Positions 16,450-25,078 of a DNA stretch of 64,000 bases are shown in pieces. How positions within the stretch are numbered: position 1 is the stretch's first letter; the number at the start of each line of letters is the position of its first letter. The notes beneath the pieces were generated by a model. It was not told the DNA's origin. It was given only the letters and a program-made list of their open reading frames with translations, and made no database searches. This DNA comes from Marinimicrococcus sp033875255 (GTDB lineage Bacteria; Pseudomonadota; Alphaproteobacteria; Geminicoccales; Geminicoccaceae): contig JAWZSN010000028.1 in assembly GCA_033875255.1 (NCBI GenBank), positions 5,590-69,589 of the forward strand, given 5' to 3'. The position numbers and the translations under genes are program-made.

Positions 16450-18153
16450 TCACGGCCCCCGCAGCACCTTGAAGTCGCAACCCTCCGGGGCCTGGAGGAC
16501 TTGGTCGGCATAGAGGCGGGCGTAGCCGCGGGCGGGAGGCTTTGCCGGCGGTTGCCAGGCGCTGCGCCGTCGCGCCAGCTCGTCCCCGGCCACCAGGAGA
16601 TCGAGCCGTCGCTCCCTCACGCTCAGGCGGATGCGGTCGCCGTTCTGGACCAGGGCCAGCGGGCCGCCGGAGGCAGCGTCGGGGGCGGTGTGGAGGATGA
16701 CGGTGCCGAAGGCGGTGCCGCTCATGCGGGCATCCGACAGGCGGACCATGTCCTTGACGCCGGCGGCTGCGAGCTTTTTGGGGATCGGCAGGTAGCCGGC
16801 CTCGGGCATGCAGGCGTCGCTCGCGGGACCGGCGTTCTTGAGGACGAGGATGTCCTCGGCCGTGACGTCGAGCCCGGGATCGTCGATGCGGCGGGCGAGG
16901 TCTTCGAGGCTCTCGAACACCACCGCGCGGCCCTCGTGCTCGAAGAGGGACGGGGTGGCGGCGGCGCGCTTGAGGATGGCGCCGTGCGGAGCGAGCGAGC
17001 CGAAGAGCGCCACGAGGCCGCCCACCGGCGAGACCGGCTCCTCGCGGGAGCGCACCACGCGGCGGTCGACGGGATCGGCCATGGGTTTTGCGAGGCGTTC
17101 TTGGAGCGTCTCGCCGGTGACGGTGAGGCATTTCCCGTGGAGCATCGGCGCGAGCTCGCGGAGCACCGCCTCCATGCCGCCGGCGGCGAAGAAATCCTCC
17201 ATGTAGCCGTCGCCAACGGGCTTGAGGTCGAGAAGCACGGGCGTCTCGTCGGAGAGCGCATTGAGGCGGTGGAGGTCGAGATCGAGACCGAGCCTGCCGG
17301 CGATCGCGGCGAGGTGGACCAGGGCGTTGGTGGAGCCGGAGAGCGCCAGCAGGACCCGCGCCGCGTTCTCGATGGACTCGGCGGTGACGATCCTCGAGGG
17401 TGTGCGGCCGCTGCCCACCAGCCCTGCCGCCACGAGCCCGGTCTCCTCGGCACAGCGCAGCCGGTCGGCGTGGACGGCGGGGATGGCGGCCGAGCCGGGC
17501 AAGGCCATGCCCAGCGCCTCGGCGAGGCAGGCCATGGTGCTGGCGGTGCCCATCACGGCACAGGTGCCGGCGGTGGTGGCGAGGCGCCCCTCCACCGCCT
17601 CGATCTCCTCTGCCGCAACCTCGCCGGCGCGAAAGCGCGCCCAAAAGCGGCGGCAGTCGGTGCACGCACCCAGCCGCTCGCCCCGGTGGCGGCCGGTCAT
17701 CATCGGGCCGGTGACGAGCTGGACCACGGGGATGTCGGCCGAGCAGGCGCCCATGAGCTGGGCCGGCACGGTCTTGTCGCAGCCGCCCACCAGCACCGCG
17801 GCGTCGAGCGGCTGGGCGCGCAGCATCTCCTCCACGTCCATGCTCATCAGGTTGCGGAACTTGAGGCTGGTGGGGTGGAGATAGGGCTCGCCCAGCGAGA
17901 TGGTCGGAAACTCGAGCGGCAGCGCGCCGCCGGCCAGCACGCCGCGCTTCACCGCCTCGACCAGCTCCGGCATGGAGCGGTGGCAGTTGTTGAGGCCGCT
18001 GGGGCTCGTGCAGATACCGACGATGGGCCGCTCCAGCATGGCGTCCGAGTAGCCCATGGAGCGGGCGAACGACTTTCTCAGGTAAAGCGCGAAGGCCTCG
18101 TCGCCATAGTGGGTCAGGCCGCGGCGCAGGCCGGTCTTCTGCTTCCTGGTCAT
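16450..18153 (-). CDS. IlvD/Edd family dehydratase, probably acting on a sugar acid
   Basis: 567 residues. The family removes water from 2,3-dihydroxy acids using an Fe-S cluster and Mg. The three cluster cysteines are present as Cys57 (LNNCHRSM), Cys125 (GGCDKTVPAQLMGA) and Cys198 (AGTCAVMGTASTMA), and the Mg-site region ALSGSTNALVHLAA is intact. The GACTDCRRFWARFRAGE segment is typical of aldonate dehydratases such as L-arabonate or D-xylonate dehydratase rather than biosynthetic IlvD, but that is a family-level reading. No sugar transporter or aldolase is adjacent. The ATG at 18153 has a purine-rich GGAAGGGAAAG upstream. Confidence 0.85.
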   Translation of the reverse strand: MTRKQKTGLRRGLTHYGDEAFALYLRKSFARSMGYSDAMLERPIVGICTSPSGLNNCHRSMPELVEAVKRGVLAGGALPLEFPTISLGEPYLHPTSLKFRNLMSMDVEEMLRAQPLDAAVLVGGCDKTVPAQLMGACSADIPVVQLVTGPMMTGRHRGERLGACTDCRRFWARFRAGEVAAEEIEAVEGRLATTAGTCAVMGTASTMACLAEALGMALPGSAAIPAVHADRLRCAEETGLVAAGLVGSGRTPSRIVTAESIENAARVLLALSGSTNALVHLAAIAGRLGLDLDLHRLNALSDETPVLLDLKPVGDGYMEDFFAAGGMEAVLRELAPMLHGKCLTVTGETLQERLAKPMADPVDRRVVRSREEPVSPVGGLVALFGSLAPHGAILKRAAATPSLFEHEGRAVVFESLEDLARRIDDPGLDVTAEDILVLKNAGPASDACMPEAGYLPIPKKLAAAGVKDMVRLSDARMSGTAFGTVILHTAPDAASGGPLALVQNGDRIRLSVRERRLDLLVAGDELARRRSAWQPPAKPPARGYARLYADQVLQAPEGCDFKVLRGP

Positions 18154-18379
18154 GATGCTTTCCCTTCCGCCGCCGGCCCCGTGGCCCGGCAGGGCGCAGT
18201 TCCGGCATAAAGCCGGCGGAGGTCAAGAAGGAGGTCGCGGCAGCCCCGTCGCGGCCAGCGGCGGCATGGACCGCGGAGCCAAGTTCTGCTAGCGGTCGTC
18301 GCCCCGGACAGGGTGCCTTGCCGCTGCCGCGGCGGGGCGCCCCGATCCGCCGTTCCCGCATGTCCAGACGGAGACGCAA

Positions 18380-19762
18380 GTGGCCCCGAGGCTGCAGCTG
18401 CACAATACGCTCACGCGCCGCAAGGAGACCTTCCGGCCGATCGATCCCGGCCATGTGCGCCTCTATGTCTGCGGGCCCACCGTCTACCAGCGCATCCATG
18501 TGGGCAACGCCCGGCCGCTGATCGTCTTCGATGTGCTCTACCGGCTGCTGCAGCACCTCCATCCGCGCGTCACCTTCGTGCGCAACATCACCGACATCGA
18601 CGACAAGATCATCGATCAGGCGGGGAAGAACGGCGAGAGCATCCGCGCGCTCACCGAGCGCACGGCAGCGCAGTTTCACGAGGACGCGGCGGCGCTGGGC
18701 TGCCTCGCGCCGACCCACGAGCCGCGCGCCACCGAGCATGTCGACGGCATGATCGCCATGATCGAGGCGCTGATCGCCAAGGGCCACGCCTATGCCGCCG
18801 ACGGCCACGTGCTCTTCAGCGTGCCCTCGATGGAGGGCTATGGCAGGCTCTCGGGCCGCGACCGCGACGAGCAGGTAGCGGGCGCGCGCGTCGAGGTCGC
18901 CCCCTACAAGAAGGATGCGGCCGACTTCGTGCTGTGGAAGCCCAGCAGCGAGGACCAGCCAGGCTGGGACAGCCCCTGGGGGCGCGGCCGGCCGGGCTGG
19001 CACATCGAGTGCTCGGCCATGGCCGAGCACTATCTGGGCCTGCCCTTCGACATCCATGGCGGCGGGCTCGACCTGATCTTCCCGCACCACGAGAACGAGA
19101 TCGCCCAGAGCTGCTGCGCCCGCGGCCTCGACACCATGGCCCGCTACTGGATGCACAACGGCTTCGTCGACATGCGCGGCGAGAAGATGTCGAAGTCGGT
19201 GGGCAACGTGGTCCGGGTCGGCGATGCGCTCGATGCCGCCCCCGGCGAGGCGGTGCGCCTGTGGATGCTGGGCACCCACTACCGCCAGCCGATCGACTAC
19301 TCGGAGGAGGCGCTGGCCGCCGCCCGCGAGACGCTGCGGCGTTTCTACCGGGTGCTGGCGGCAGCCGGGATCACCGCCGCCGACGAGGCCGACGCCGACG
19401 AGGCGGCGCTCGAGGTGCTGGCCGACGATCTCAACACGCCGGCCCTCCTGACCCTGCTCCACGCCACCGCGACCGCCGCCAACAAGGCCGAGTCCGAGCT
19501 CGAGCGGCGCCACCATGCCCTGCGGCTCAAGGGGCAGGGCGGCCTTTTGGGGCTGCTCGGCGACGAGCCCGAGAACTGGCTCAAGGGAGCGGCGCGCTCG
19601 GGCATCAGCGACGAGGAGGTGGCGGCGAAGCTCGCCGAGCGCATCGAGGCCCGCAAGTCGAAGGACTTCGCTCGCGCCGACGCCATCCGCGACGCGCTCA
19701 CCGAGGCCGGGATCATCATGAAGGACCGGCCGGACGGCACCACGGACTGGGAGCGCGCATGA
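18380..19762 (+). CDS. cysS: Cysteinyl-tRNA synthetase
   Basis: 460 residues. It charges tRNA-Cys. The class I signatures are the HIGH-type motif HVGNARP (residues 40-46) and KMSKS (Lys269 in GEKMSKSVGN). The zinc ligands are Cys31 (YVCGPTVY), the Cys of WHIECSAM and the HHENEIAQS histidine pair. The start is GTG at 18380 with GGAGAC upstream, where the family N-terminus LQLHNTLTRRKETF begins. The last four bases overlap the start of cimA (ATGA), making it first in a coupled three-gene operon. Confidence 0.96.
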   Translation: MAPRLQLHNTLTRRKETFRPIDPGHVRLYVCGPTVYQRIHVGNARPLIVFDVLYRLLQHLHPRVTFVRNITDIDDKIIDQAGKNGESIRALTERTAAQFHEDAAALGCLAPTHEPRATEHVDGMIAMIEALIAKGHAYAADGHVLFSVPSMEGYGRLSGRDRDEQVAGARVEVAPYKKDAADFVLWKPSSEDQPGWDSPWGRGRPGWHIECSAMAEHYLGLPFDIHGGGLDLIFPHHENEIAQSCCARGLDTMARYWMHNGFVDMRGEKMSKSVGNVVRVGDALDAAPGEAVRLWMLGTHYRQPIDYSEEALAAARETLRRFYRVLAAAGITAADEADADEAALEVLADDLNTPALLTLLHATATAANKAESELERRHHALRLKGQGGLLGLLGDEPENWLKGAARSGISDEEVAAKLAERIEARKSKDFARADAIRDALTEAGIIMKDRPDGTTDWERA

Positions 19763-21360
19763 GCGGCGAGCGCCTCTGGCTCTACGACACGACCCTGCGC
19801 GACGGCGCCCAGACCCAGGGCGTCGACTTCAGCCAGGCCGACAAGCTGCGCATCGCCCGCGATCTCGACGCGCTCGGCATCGACTATGTCGAGGGTGGCT
19901 GGCCCGGCGCCAACCCTACCGACGACGGATTCTTCGCCGACCCGCCCGAGCTGCGCCGAGCAAGGCTCTGCGCCTTCGGCATGACCCGCCGCGCCGGCCG
20001 CAGCGCTGCCAACGATCCGGCGCTGGCGCCACTCTTGCGCAGCAAGGCCGACGTCATCACGCTGGTGGGCAAGACCTCGCTGCGCCAGGTGCAGGGGGCG
20101 CTCGGCGTCGAGGGCGACGAGAATCTCGCGATGATCGGCGATTCGCTGCGCGAGGCGGGCTCGCGGGTGTCCGAGACGATGTTCGACGCCGAGCACTTCT
20201 TCGACGGCTGGAAGGAGGATGCGGGCTTTGCGCTCTCCTGCCTCGAGGCGGCGCTGGAGGCGGGCGCCCGCTGGATCGTCCTGTGCGACACCAATGGCGG
20301 CACCCTGCCCCACGAGATCGCCCGCATCGTCGAGGAGGTCGGGCGCAAGATCCCCGGCGAGCGGCTGGGCATCCACACCCACGACGACACCGAGAACGCG
20401 GTCGCCAACTCACTGATGGCGGTGCGGGCCGGCGTGCGGCAGGTGCAGGGGACCCTCAACGGCCTGGGCGAGCGCTGCGGCAACGCCAACCTGGTGAGCC
20501 TGCTGCCCACGCTGGTGCTCAAGATGGGCTACGAGACCGGCGTCGACGCCGAGGGGCTGCGCCGGCTGACCCACGTCTCGCGGACCTTCGACGAGCGGCT
20601 CAACCGCACGCCGGACCGGCACGCCGCCTATGTCGGCGCCAGCGCCTTCGCCCACAAGGCCGGGCTGCACGCCTCGGCGGTGGCCAAGAGCCCGGCCTTC
20701 TACGAGCATATCGACCCGAGCCTCGTGGGCAACGCCCGCGACGTGCTGGTCTCCGGCCAGGCGGGCCGCTCGAACCTCCTGGCGCGCTTCGACGAGATGG
20801 GCCTCGATCTGGTGCCCGACGCCGAGCAGACCCAGGCGATCCTGGCCGCCATCAAGGAGCGCGAGGCGCGTGGCTGGGCCTATGACGGCGCCTCGGCGAG
20901 CTTCGAGCTCCTGGTGCGCCGCGAGATGGGCGGCGTGCCCGACTATTTCGCCCTCATGAGCTTTCGCGCCATCGACGAGCGGCGCTTCAACGCCAAGGGC
21001 GAGCGGGTGACCCTCTCCGAGGCCACCATCAAGCTCGCCGTCGGCAAGGAGCATTTCTTTACCGTGGCCGAGGGCAACGGCCCGGTGAACGCGCTCGACC
21101 ACGCGCTGCGGCAGGCGCTGAGCACCACCTATCCCTCGCTCGGCCACATGCAGCTGGTGGACTACAAGGTGCGGATCCTGACGCCGGAGGCCGGCACCGC
21201 GGCGGTCACGCGGGTCATCATCGAGAGCGCCGACGACGAGGGCCGGGTCTGGCAGACGGTCGGCGTCTCGGGCAACATCATCGACGCTTCCTACATGGCG
21301 CTCCACGACGCCATCACCTGGAAGCTCCTGGTCGACGGAGCGGCGGCACCCTCGTCATGA
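19759..21360 (+). CDS. cimA: (R)-citramalate synthase
   Basis: 533 residues, the length of CimA rather than shorter 2-isopropylmalate synthases. It condenses pyruvate with acetyl-CoA to citramalate, entering the threonine-independent isoleucine route. The catalytic TIM barrel opens with LYDTTLRDGAQTQGVDF; metal ligands are in GIHTHDDTENAVANS and NGLGERCGNANL. The regulatory LeuA dimerisation domain is at about residues 385-525, ending in GNIIDASYMALHDAITWKL. The ATG overlaps cysS by four bases and the stop overlaps trmJ by four. Confidence 0.93.
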   Translation: MSGERLWLYDTTLRDGAQTQGVDFSQADKLRIARDLDALGIDYVEGGWPGANPTDDGFFADPPELRRARLCAFGMTRRAGRSAANDPALAPLLRSKADVITLVGKTSLRQVQGALGVEGDENLAMIGDSLREAGSRVSETMFDAEHFFDGWKEDAGFALSCLEAALEAGARWIVLCDTNGGTLPHEIARIVEEVGRKIPGERLGIHTHDDTENAVANSLMAVRAGVRQVQGTLNGLGERCGNANLVSLLPTLVLKMGYETGVDAEGLRRLTHVSRTFDERLNRTPDRHAAYVGASAFAHKAGLHASAVAKSPAFYEHIDPSLVGNARDVLVSGQAGRSNLLARFDEMGLDLVPDAEQTQAILAAIKEREARGWAYDGASASFELLVRREMGGVPDYFALMSFRAIDERRFNAKGERVTLSEATIKLAVGKEHFFTVAEGNGPVNALDHALRQALSTTYPSLGHMQLVDYKVRILTPEAGTAAVTRVIIESADDEGRVWQTVGVSGNIIDASYMALHDAITWKLLVDGAAAPSS

Positions 21361-22127
21361 AGCTCACCCACAAGGCAGCAGGGGCCGCGCGCCATCTCGC
21401 TCCGGCCCCGGTGGTGGTGCTGTGCCGCCCGCAGCTCGGCGAGAATGTCGGCACCACGGCGCGCGCCATGCTCAATTTCGGTCTCACCGAGCTGCGCCTG
21501 GTGAGCCCCGAATGCGGCTGGCCCAACGCCAAGGCGGTGGTCGCCTGCTCGGGCGCCTATGCCGTCTTGAACGGGATCCGCCTGTTCGACACGGTGGAGC
21601 AGGCGGTGGCCGACCTCCACCACGTCTACGCGACCACGGCGCGCGCCCGCGAGCTCAAGAAGCCCATCGTCACCGCCGAGGCGGCAGTGCACGAGACGCG
21701 CCAGGCGATGGCCGAGGAGCGCAAGGTGGGCTTCCTGTTCGGCGCCGAGCGCACCGGCCTCACCAACGAGGAGCTGCTGCTTGCCGACGCGGTGCTGTCG
21801 ATCCCGCTCAACCCCGATTTCTCGTCGCTCAACCTCGCCCAGGCGGTGCTGCTGCTCTCCTACGAGTGGTTCAAGAGCGGCGACGCCACGCCGGCGGTCC
21901 GCGCCGCCCGCAAGGAGGGCGAGCCCGCCACCAAGGCCGAGGTCGACGGACTGTTGGGCCAGCTCGTCGACAGTCTCGACGTGGTCGATTTCTTCAAGAG
22001 CGCCGACCGCCGCCAAGGGCTGGTGCGGACCATCAAGGTGATGATCGAGCGCCGCTCCTGGACCCGCCCGGAGATCCATCTCTTCCGCGGCATCGTCAAG
22101 GAGCTGAGCCAGGGCGGCAGGCGCTGA
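21357..22127 (+). CDS. trmJ: tRNA/rRNA methyltransferase, TrmJ-type (SPOUT)
   Basis: 256 residues. TrmJ 2'-O-methylates position 32 of several tRNAs. SpoU/SPOUT motifs are clear: LCRPQLGENVGTTARAMLNFGL (motif 1), GFLFGAERTGLTNEEL (motif 2) and IPLNPDFSSLNLAQAVLLL (motif 3, part of the knotted AdoMet site). The C-terminal helical extension (VVDFFKSADRRQGLVRTIKVMIERRSWTRPE spread over two helices) is typical of TrmJ. The ATG overlaps the cimA stop (ATGA); a promoter of its own is not evident. Confidence 0.9.
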   Translation: MKLTHKAAGAARHLAPAPVVVLCRPQLGENVGTTARAMLNFGLTELRLVSPECGWPNAKAVVACSGAYAVLNGIRLFDTVEQAVADLHHVYATTARARELKKPIVTAEAAVHETRQAMAEERKVGFLFGAERTGLTNEELLLADAVLSIPLNPDFSSLNLAQAVLLLSYEWFKSGDATPAVRAARKEGEPATKAEVDGLLGQLVDSLDVVDFFKSADRRQGLVRTIKVMIERRSWTRPEIHLFRGIVKELSQGGRR

Positions 22128-22236
22128 GCCCTGCGTCAGCGGGGGGGCAGGCCGCCACGCCCGCATCGGGCCTCGTCCCGGCGCGGCGGCTTGCGCTAGC
22201 TTCGCGCGCGCCAACCACCATCAGCGGAGGAAGACC

Positions 22237-22695
22237 ATGCAGACCGAACAGCGCCTGAAGGAGCTCGGCATCGAGCTGCCCAGGACCAGCGCGCCCGTCG
22301 CCACCTATGTCAACGCCGTCCAGACCGGCAACCTGCTGTTCCTCTCGGGCAAGGGCCCGGTGCAGGCCGATGGCAGCCAGGCCCGCGGCAAGGTGGGCCG
22401 CGACGTGACCACCGAGGAGGCGTACAAGCATGCCCGGCTGGTCGGCCTGCAGCTCGTCGCGGTGATGAAGGACGAGCTGGGCGACCTCGACCGGGTGAAG
22501 CGGATCGTCAAGGTGCTGGGCATGGTCAACGGCGTGCCGGAGTTCGAGGACCATCCCAAGGTCATCAACGGCTGCTCCGACCTGTTCGGCGAGATCTTCG
22601 GCGAGCGCGGCCGGCACGCCCGCTCGGCGGTCGGCATGGGCGGCCTGCCGCACAGCATCACCGTCGAGATCGAGTGCATCGTCGAGGTCGGCTGA
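22237..22695 (+). CDS. RidA / YjgF family protein
   Basis: 152 residues. Family members deaminate reactive enamine/imine intermediates released by PLP enzymes. Seen here: YVNAVQTGNLLFLSGKGPV, then VNGVPEFEDHPKVINGCSDLFGEIFGERGRHARSAVGMGGLP, the conserved RidA core ending in the Arg-containing active-site loop (ARSAVG) and IECIVEVG. The ATG follows GCGGAGGAAGACC. It is longer than archetypal RidA (about 128 residues), matching the subgroup with a KELGIELP opening. Downstream of trmJ by 109 bp, possibly a separate unit. Confidence 0.9.
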   Translation: MQTEQRLKELGIELPRTSAPVATYVNAVQTGNLLFLSGKGPVQADGSQARGKVGRDVTTEEAYKHARLVGLQLVAVMKDELGDLDRVKRIVKVLGMVNGVPEFEDHPKVINGCSDLFGEIFGERGRHARSAVGMGGLPHSITVEIECIVEVG

Positions 22696-22772
22696 GCCGC
22701 CCCGGCGCGCGTCAATACCGGTCCCGCCGGGCGTCATGCGCCGGCGGGCGCCGCATCAGCGGAGAAGTCCTC

Positions 22773-23336
22773 ATGCGTCTTGCCCTGCTGCCGATGGGCG
22801 TGGCCCTGGCTCTGACCGGCTGCCTCGAGGCAGGGGGCGGCAAGATGCCGTCCCAGCGCCCGGCGGTGAGCATCGCCGACCAGGTGACCTCGATCGACCG
22901 CCAGCTCGTGGTGGGCGGCTGGCAGTGCCGCGAGCTCAACCCTTATCCCGATGCGCCGATCGTCATCAACACCACGACCTTCTATCCCGACGGCTACTTC
23001 ACCAGCCAGTCGACCGGGCAGGCGCAGGCAGGGCTGCCGATGGGCGGCTCCGGCACCGTGACCACCCGCGGCAGGTGGCGGGCCGAGGAAGGGCGGCTGG
23101 TAACCTCCGAGGTGGTCGCCGAGGCGGCCCGGGCGCCCGCGACGGGTGCTGGCGGCAGCGCCGACATCGTGGGCTCCGTGCTCTCGCAGATCGGGCCGCT
23201 GCTGGTCGGCGGGGGCCAGGCGGCACAGCCCCAGGGCGGCGCCAGCGAGGTGCTCGAGCTCACCCGCAGCACCATGGTCCTCAAGAGCCTCGACGTGCAG
23301 GATCCGCCCATCGTGACCTGCACCCGCACCTCCTGA
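22773..23336 (+). CDS. Hypothetical lipoprotein
   Basis: 187 residues. MRLALLPMGVALALTGC is a short lipoprotein signal peptide with lipobox LTGC and lipidated Cys17; GGAGAAG lies just upstream of the ATG. The mature protein is hydrophilic, with a central TTTFYPDGYFTSQSTGQ and GTVTTRGRWRAEEGRLV, suggesting a small beta-rich domain that might hold a ligand. A Gly/Gln-rich linker is near residue 150 and a second Cys in the last ten residues (VTCTRTS). I do not recognise the family. Confidence 0.75.
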   Translation: MRLALLPMGVALALTGCLEAGGGKMPSQRPAVSIADQVTSIDRQLVVGGWQCRELNPYPDAPIVINTTTFYPDGYFTSQSTGQAQAGLPMGGSGTVTTRGRWRAEEGRLVTSEVVAEAARAPATGAGGSADIVGSVLSQIGPLLVGGGQAAQPQGGASEVLELTRSTMVLKSLDVQDPPIVTCTRTS

Positions 23337-23343
23337 GGCCGCA

Positions 23344-23366
23344 CCGCCCGCGCCCGGCGCGGGCGG
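23344..23366. terminator. Bidirectional GC-rich hairpin between converging genes
   Basis: CCGCCCGCGC-CCG-GCGCGGGCGG is a 10-bp perfect stem with a 3-base loop, 7 bases after the lipoprotein stop and 5 before the convergent small gene's stop. Neither strand has a U tract. Confidence 0.5.
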
Positions 23367-23371
23367 AGCCT

Positions 23372-23566
23372 TCAGCCGCCCGGGCGCTTGCGTCCGTACT
23401 GGCCGGAGAGGAAAAGCTCCCACAAGCCCCAGCCGGTCATGCCCAGCGCCAGCCAGAACCACAGGCTGCCGGGCTCGTTCCAGGCTTCCAGCGCCAGCCA
23501 GCCGAGACAGAAGCCCATGGCGGCGAGGCGCCGCCACAGGGGCTCGAACCAGGCGTGGTACTGCAC
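23372..23566 (-). CDS. Small membrane protein, two predicted helices
   Basis: 64 residues from a GTG with GGGAGG nine bases upstream. Two hydrophobic segments, WRRLAAMGFCLGWLALEAW (about 11-29) and GSLWFWLALGMTGWGLWELF (about 33-52), flank an Asn-Glu-Pro turn, with a basic KRPGG tail expected in the cytoplasm. It is Trp-rich. It follows the M20 peptidase by 22 bases on the same strand and is probably co-transcribed. Family not recognised. Confidence 0.6.
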   Translation of the reverse strand: MQYHAWFEPLWRRLAAMGFCLGWLALEAWNEPGSLWFWLALGMTGWGLWELFLSGQYGRKRPGG

Positions 23567-23588
23567 GGGCGGCGCCTCCCGCGCGCAA

Positions 23589-24971
23589 TCAGTCGCGCCG
23601 CTTCTCGCCCAGGTCCCAGAACAGGCCGGCCATGATCGCCAGACCCTCGCGCACCACCGGCAGCAGCATGTGCTCGTCGGGCGCGTGCTGGCTGCAGCCG
23701 CCATAGGAGTGCGGCACCCAGACCATCGGCAGATCGAGGACCTCGGCGAAGATGTCGCCCGGCAGCGAGCCGCCGGTATTGGGCAGCAGGCCGGGCTTCT
23801 TCCCGGTGGTCTCCTCGACCGAGGCGCAGGCGAGGCGGATGTCGGGATGGTCCGGCTCGGTGCGCGAGGCGCCGAACACATTGGCGCGGGCCTGGACGAT
23901 CTCGACCATCGAGAAGCCCTTGGCATCGAGATGGCGGCGCAGGGCCGGGGCGATCTCGTCGATGTCGGTGCCGACCACGAAGCGCAGCTGGCAGACCGCC
24001 TCCGCAGTGCCGGGAATGGCGTTTTGCGGGGCTTCCGGCGTGCCTGCGTGGAGGGTCAGGATCTCCAGCGTGTTCCAGCCGAAGAGCTGCTCGGCGGGGG
24101 TGAGGCCGGGCTCGCCCCATTCGGGGTCGATCTCGGGTGCACCGGGACCGCCCACCGGCAGGTCCTTCAGCGCCTCGCGCACGGCGGGCGTGAGGCTGGT
24201 GGGGCGCCACTCGGGGATCAGGATGCGGCCCCTGGCATCGGTGATGCTGGCCAGGGCATGCGCCAGCACGACCGCCGGGTTGGTCAACAGGCCGCCCCAG
24301 TTGCCGCTGTGATGCGCCCCCTCGCGGCAGCTCACCTTGAGCCGCAGCGGCATGCCACCCCGATTGCCGCAGTAGATGGTCGGCAGGCCGATCTCAAGCC
24401 GCGGCCCGTCGGAGGCCACCAGGAGGTCGGCGGCGAGAAGATCGCGCTGCTGCTCGCAGAAGGTCCGCAGGCCGGGCGAGCCGGTCTCCTCGCTGGTCTC
24501 GATCAGCACGGTGAGGTTGAAGCCCAGCTTCCCGCGGGTCGCCAGCACCGCCTCGAGAGCGGCGAGATTGATCGTGTGCTGGCCCTTATTGTCGGCGGTG
24601 CCGCGGCCGTAGAGCCGTTCGCCGGACCGTTCCAGCGTCCACGGATCGCGGCCCTCGGCCCAGCGCCCCTCCATGCCGCGGACGGTGTCGCCGTGCCCGT
24701 AGGTGAGGATGGTGGGCAGGGCCGGATCCGCGATGCGCCGCGCCACGAGGAAGGGGCCGCCGGCGGGGTCGGGATTGTCGAAGATGCGGGCCTCGGCGCC
24801 CAGCGCCGCCATGGCCGGCGCGATGTCCTCCTCGAGATAGCGGCGCAGCTCGGCGGCCCGCTCGGGGCTCTGGCTTTCGGTGCGAAACGCGACGCGGCGG
24901 GCCAGCACCTCCTCGAAACGGCCCTCGTCGAGGAAGGCCTGGGCGCTGGCGATGGCGGCGGACCGGGTCAT
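23589..24971 (-). CDS. M20 family metallopeptidase
   Basis: 460 residues from the ATG giving MTRSAAIASAQAFLDEG. The di-zinc amidohydrolase core is visible: TYGHGDTVRG (first His and base-supporting Asp), GRGTADNKGQH (bridging Asp), IETSEETGSPGL (general-base Glu plus ligand Glu), and GGSLPGDIF. The dimerisation domain sits in the middle (CREGAHHSGNWGG). Members hydrolyse dipeptides, N-acyl amino acids or carnosine-like substrates; the exact one is not readable. Probably the promoter-proximal gene of a two-gene unit with the small membrane protein. Confidence 0.9.
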   Translation of the reverse strand: MTRSAAIASAQAFLDEGRFEEVLARRVAFRTESQSPERAAELRRYLEEDIAPAMAALGAEARIFDNPDPAGGPFLVARRIADPALPTILTYGHGDTVRGMEGRWAEGRDPWTLERSGERLYGRGTADNKGQHTINLAALEAVLATRGKLGFNLTVLIETSEETGSPGLRTFCEQQRDLLAADLLVASDGPRLEIGLPTIYCGNRGGMPLRLKVSCREGAHHSGNWGGLLTNPAVVLAHALASITDARGRILIPEWRPTSLTPAVREALKDLPVGGPGAPEIDPEWGEPGLTPAEQLFGWNTLEILTLHAGTPEAPQNAIPGTAEAVCQLRFVVGTDIDEIAPALRRHLDAKGFSMVEIVQARANVFGASRTEPDHPDIRLACASVEETTGKKPGLLPNTGGSLPGDIFAEVLDLPMVWVPHSYGGCSQHAPDEHMLLPVVREGLAIMAGLFWDLGEKRRD

Positions 24972-25027
24972 GGGGCAGAAACCTTCGAAGGCGGGCTGAC
25001 GCAAGCGGCCGGCGATGGCGGGACACG

Positions 25028-25058
25028 AAAAGGAAACGGCGCCCCGAAGAGCGCCGTT
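25028..25058 (-). terminator. Rho-independent terminator of the omega-aminotransferase gene
   Basis: On the minus strand AACGGCGC, an 8-base loop and GCGCCGTT form a perfect 8-bp stem followed by TCCTTTTCG. It lies 20 bases after the aminotransferase stop. Confidence 0.75.
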
Positions 25059-25078
25059 CTCCTCTCGGCAGGCGAGGC

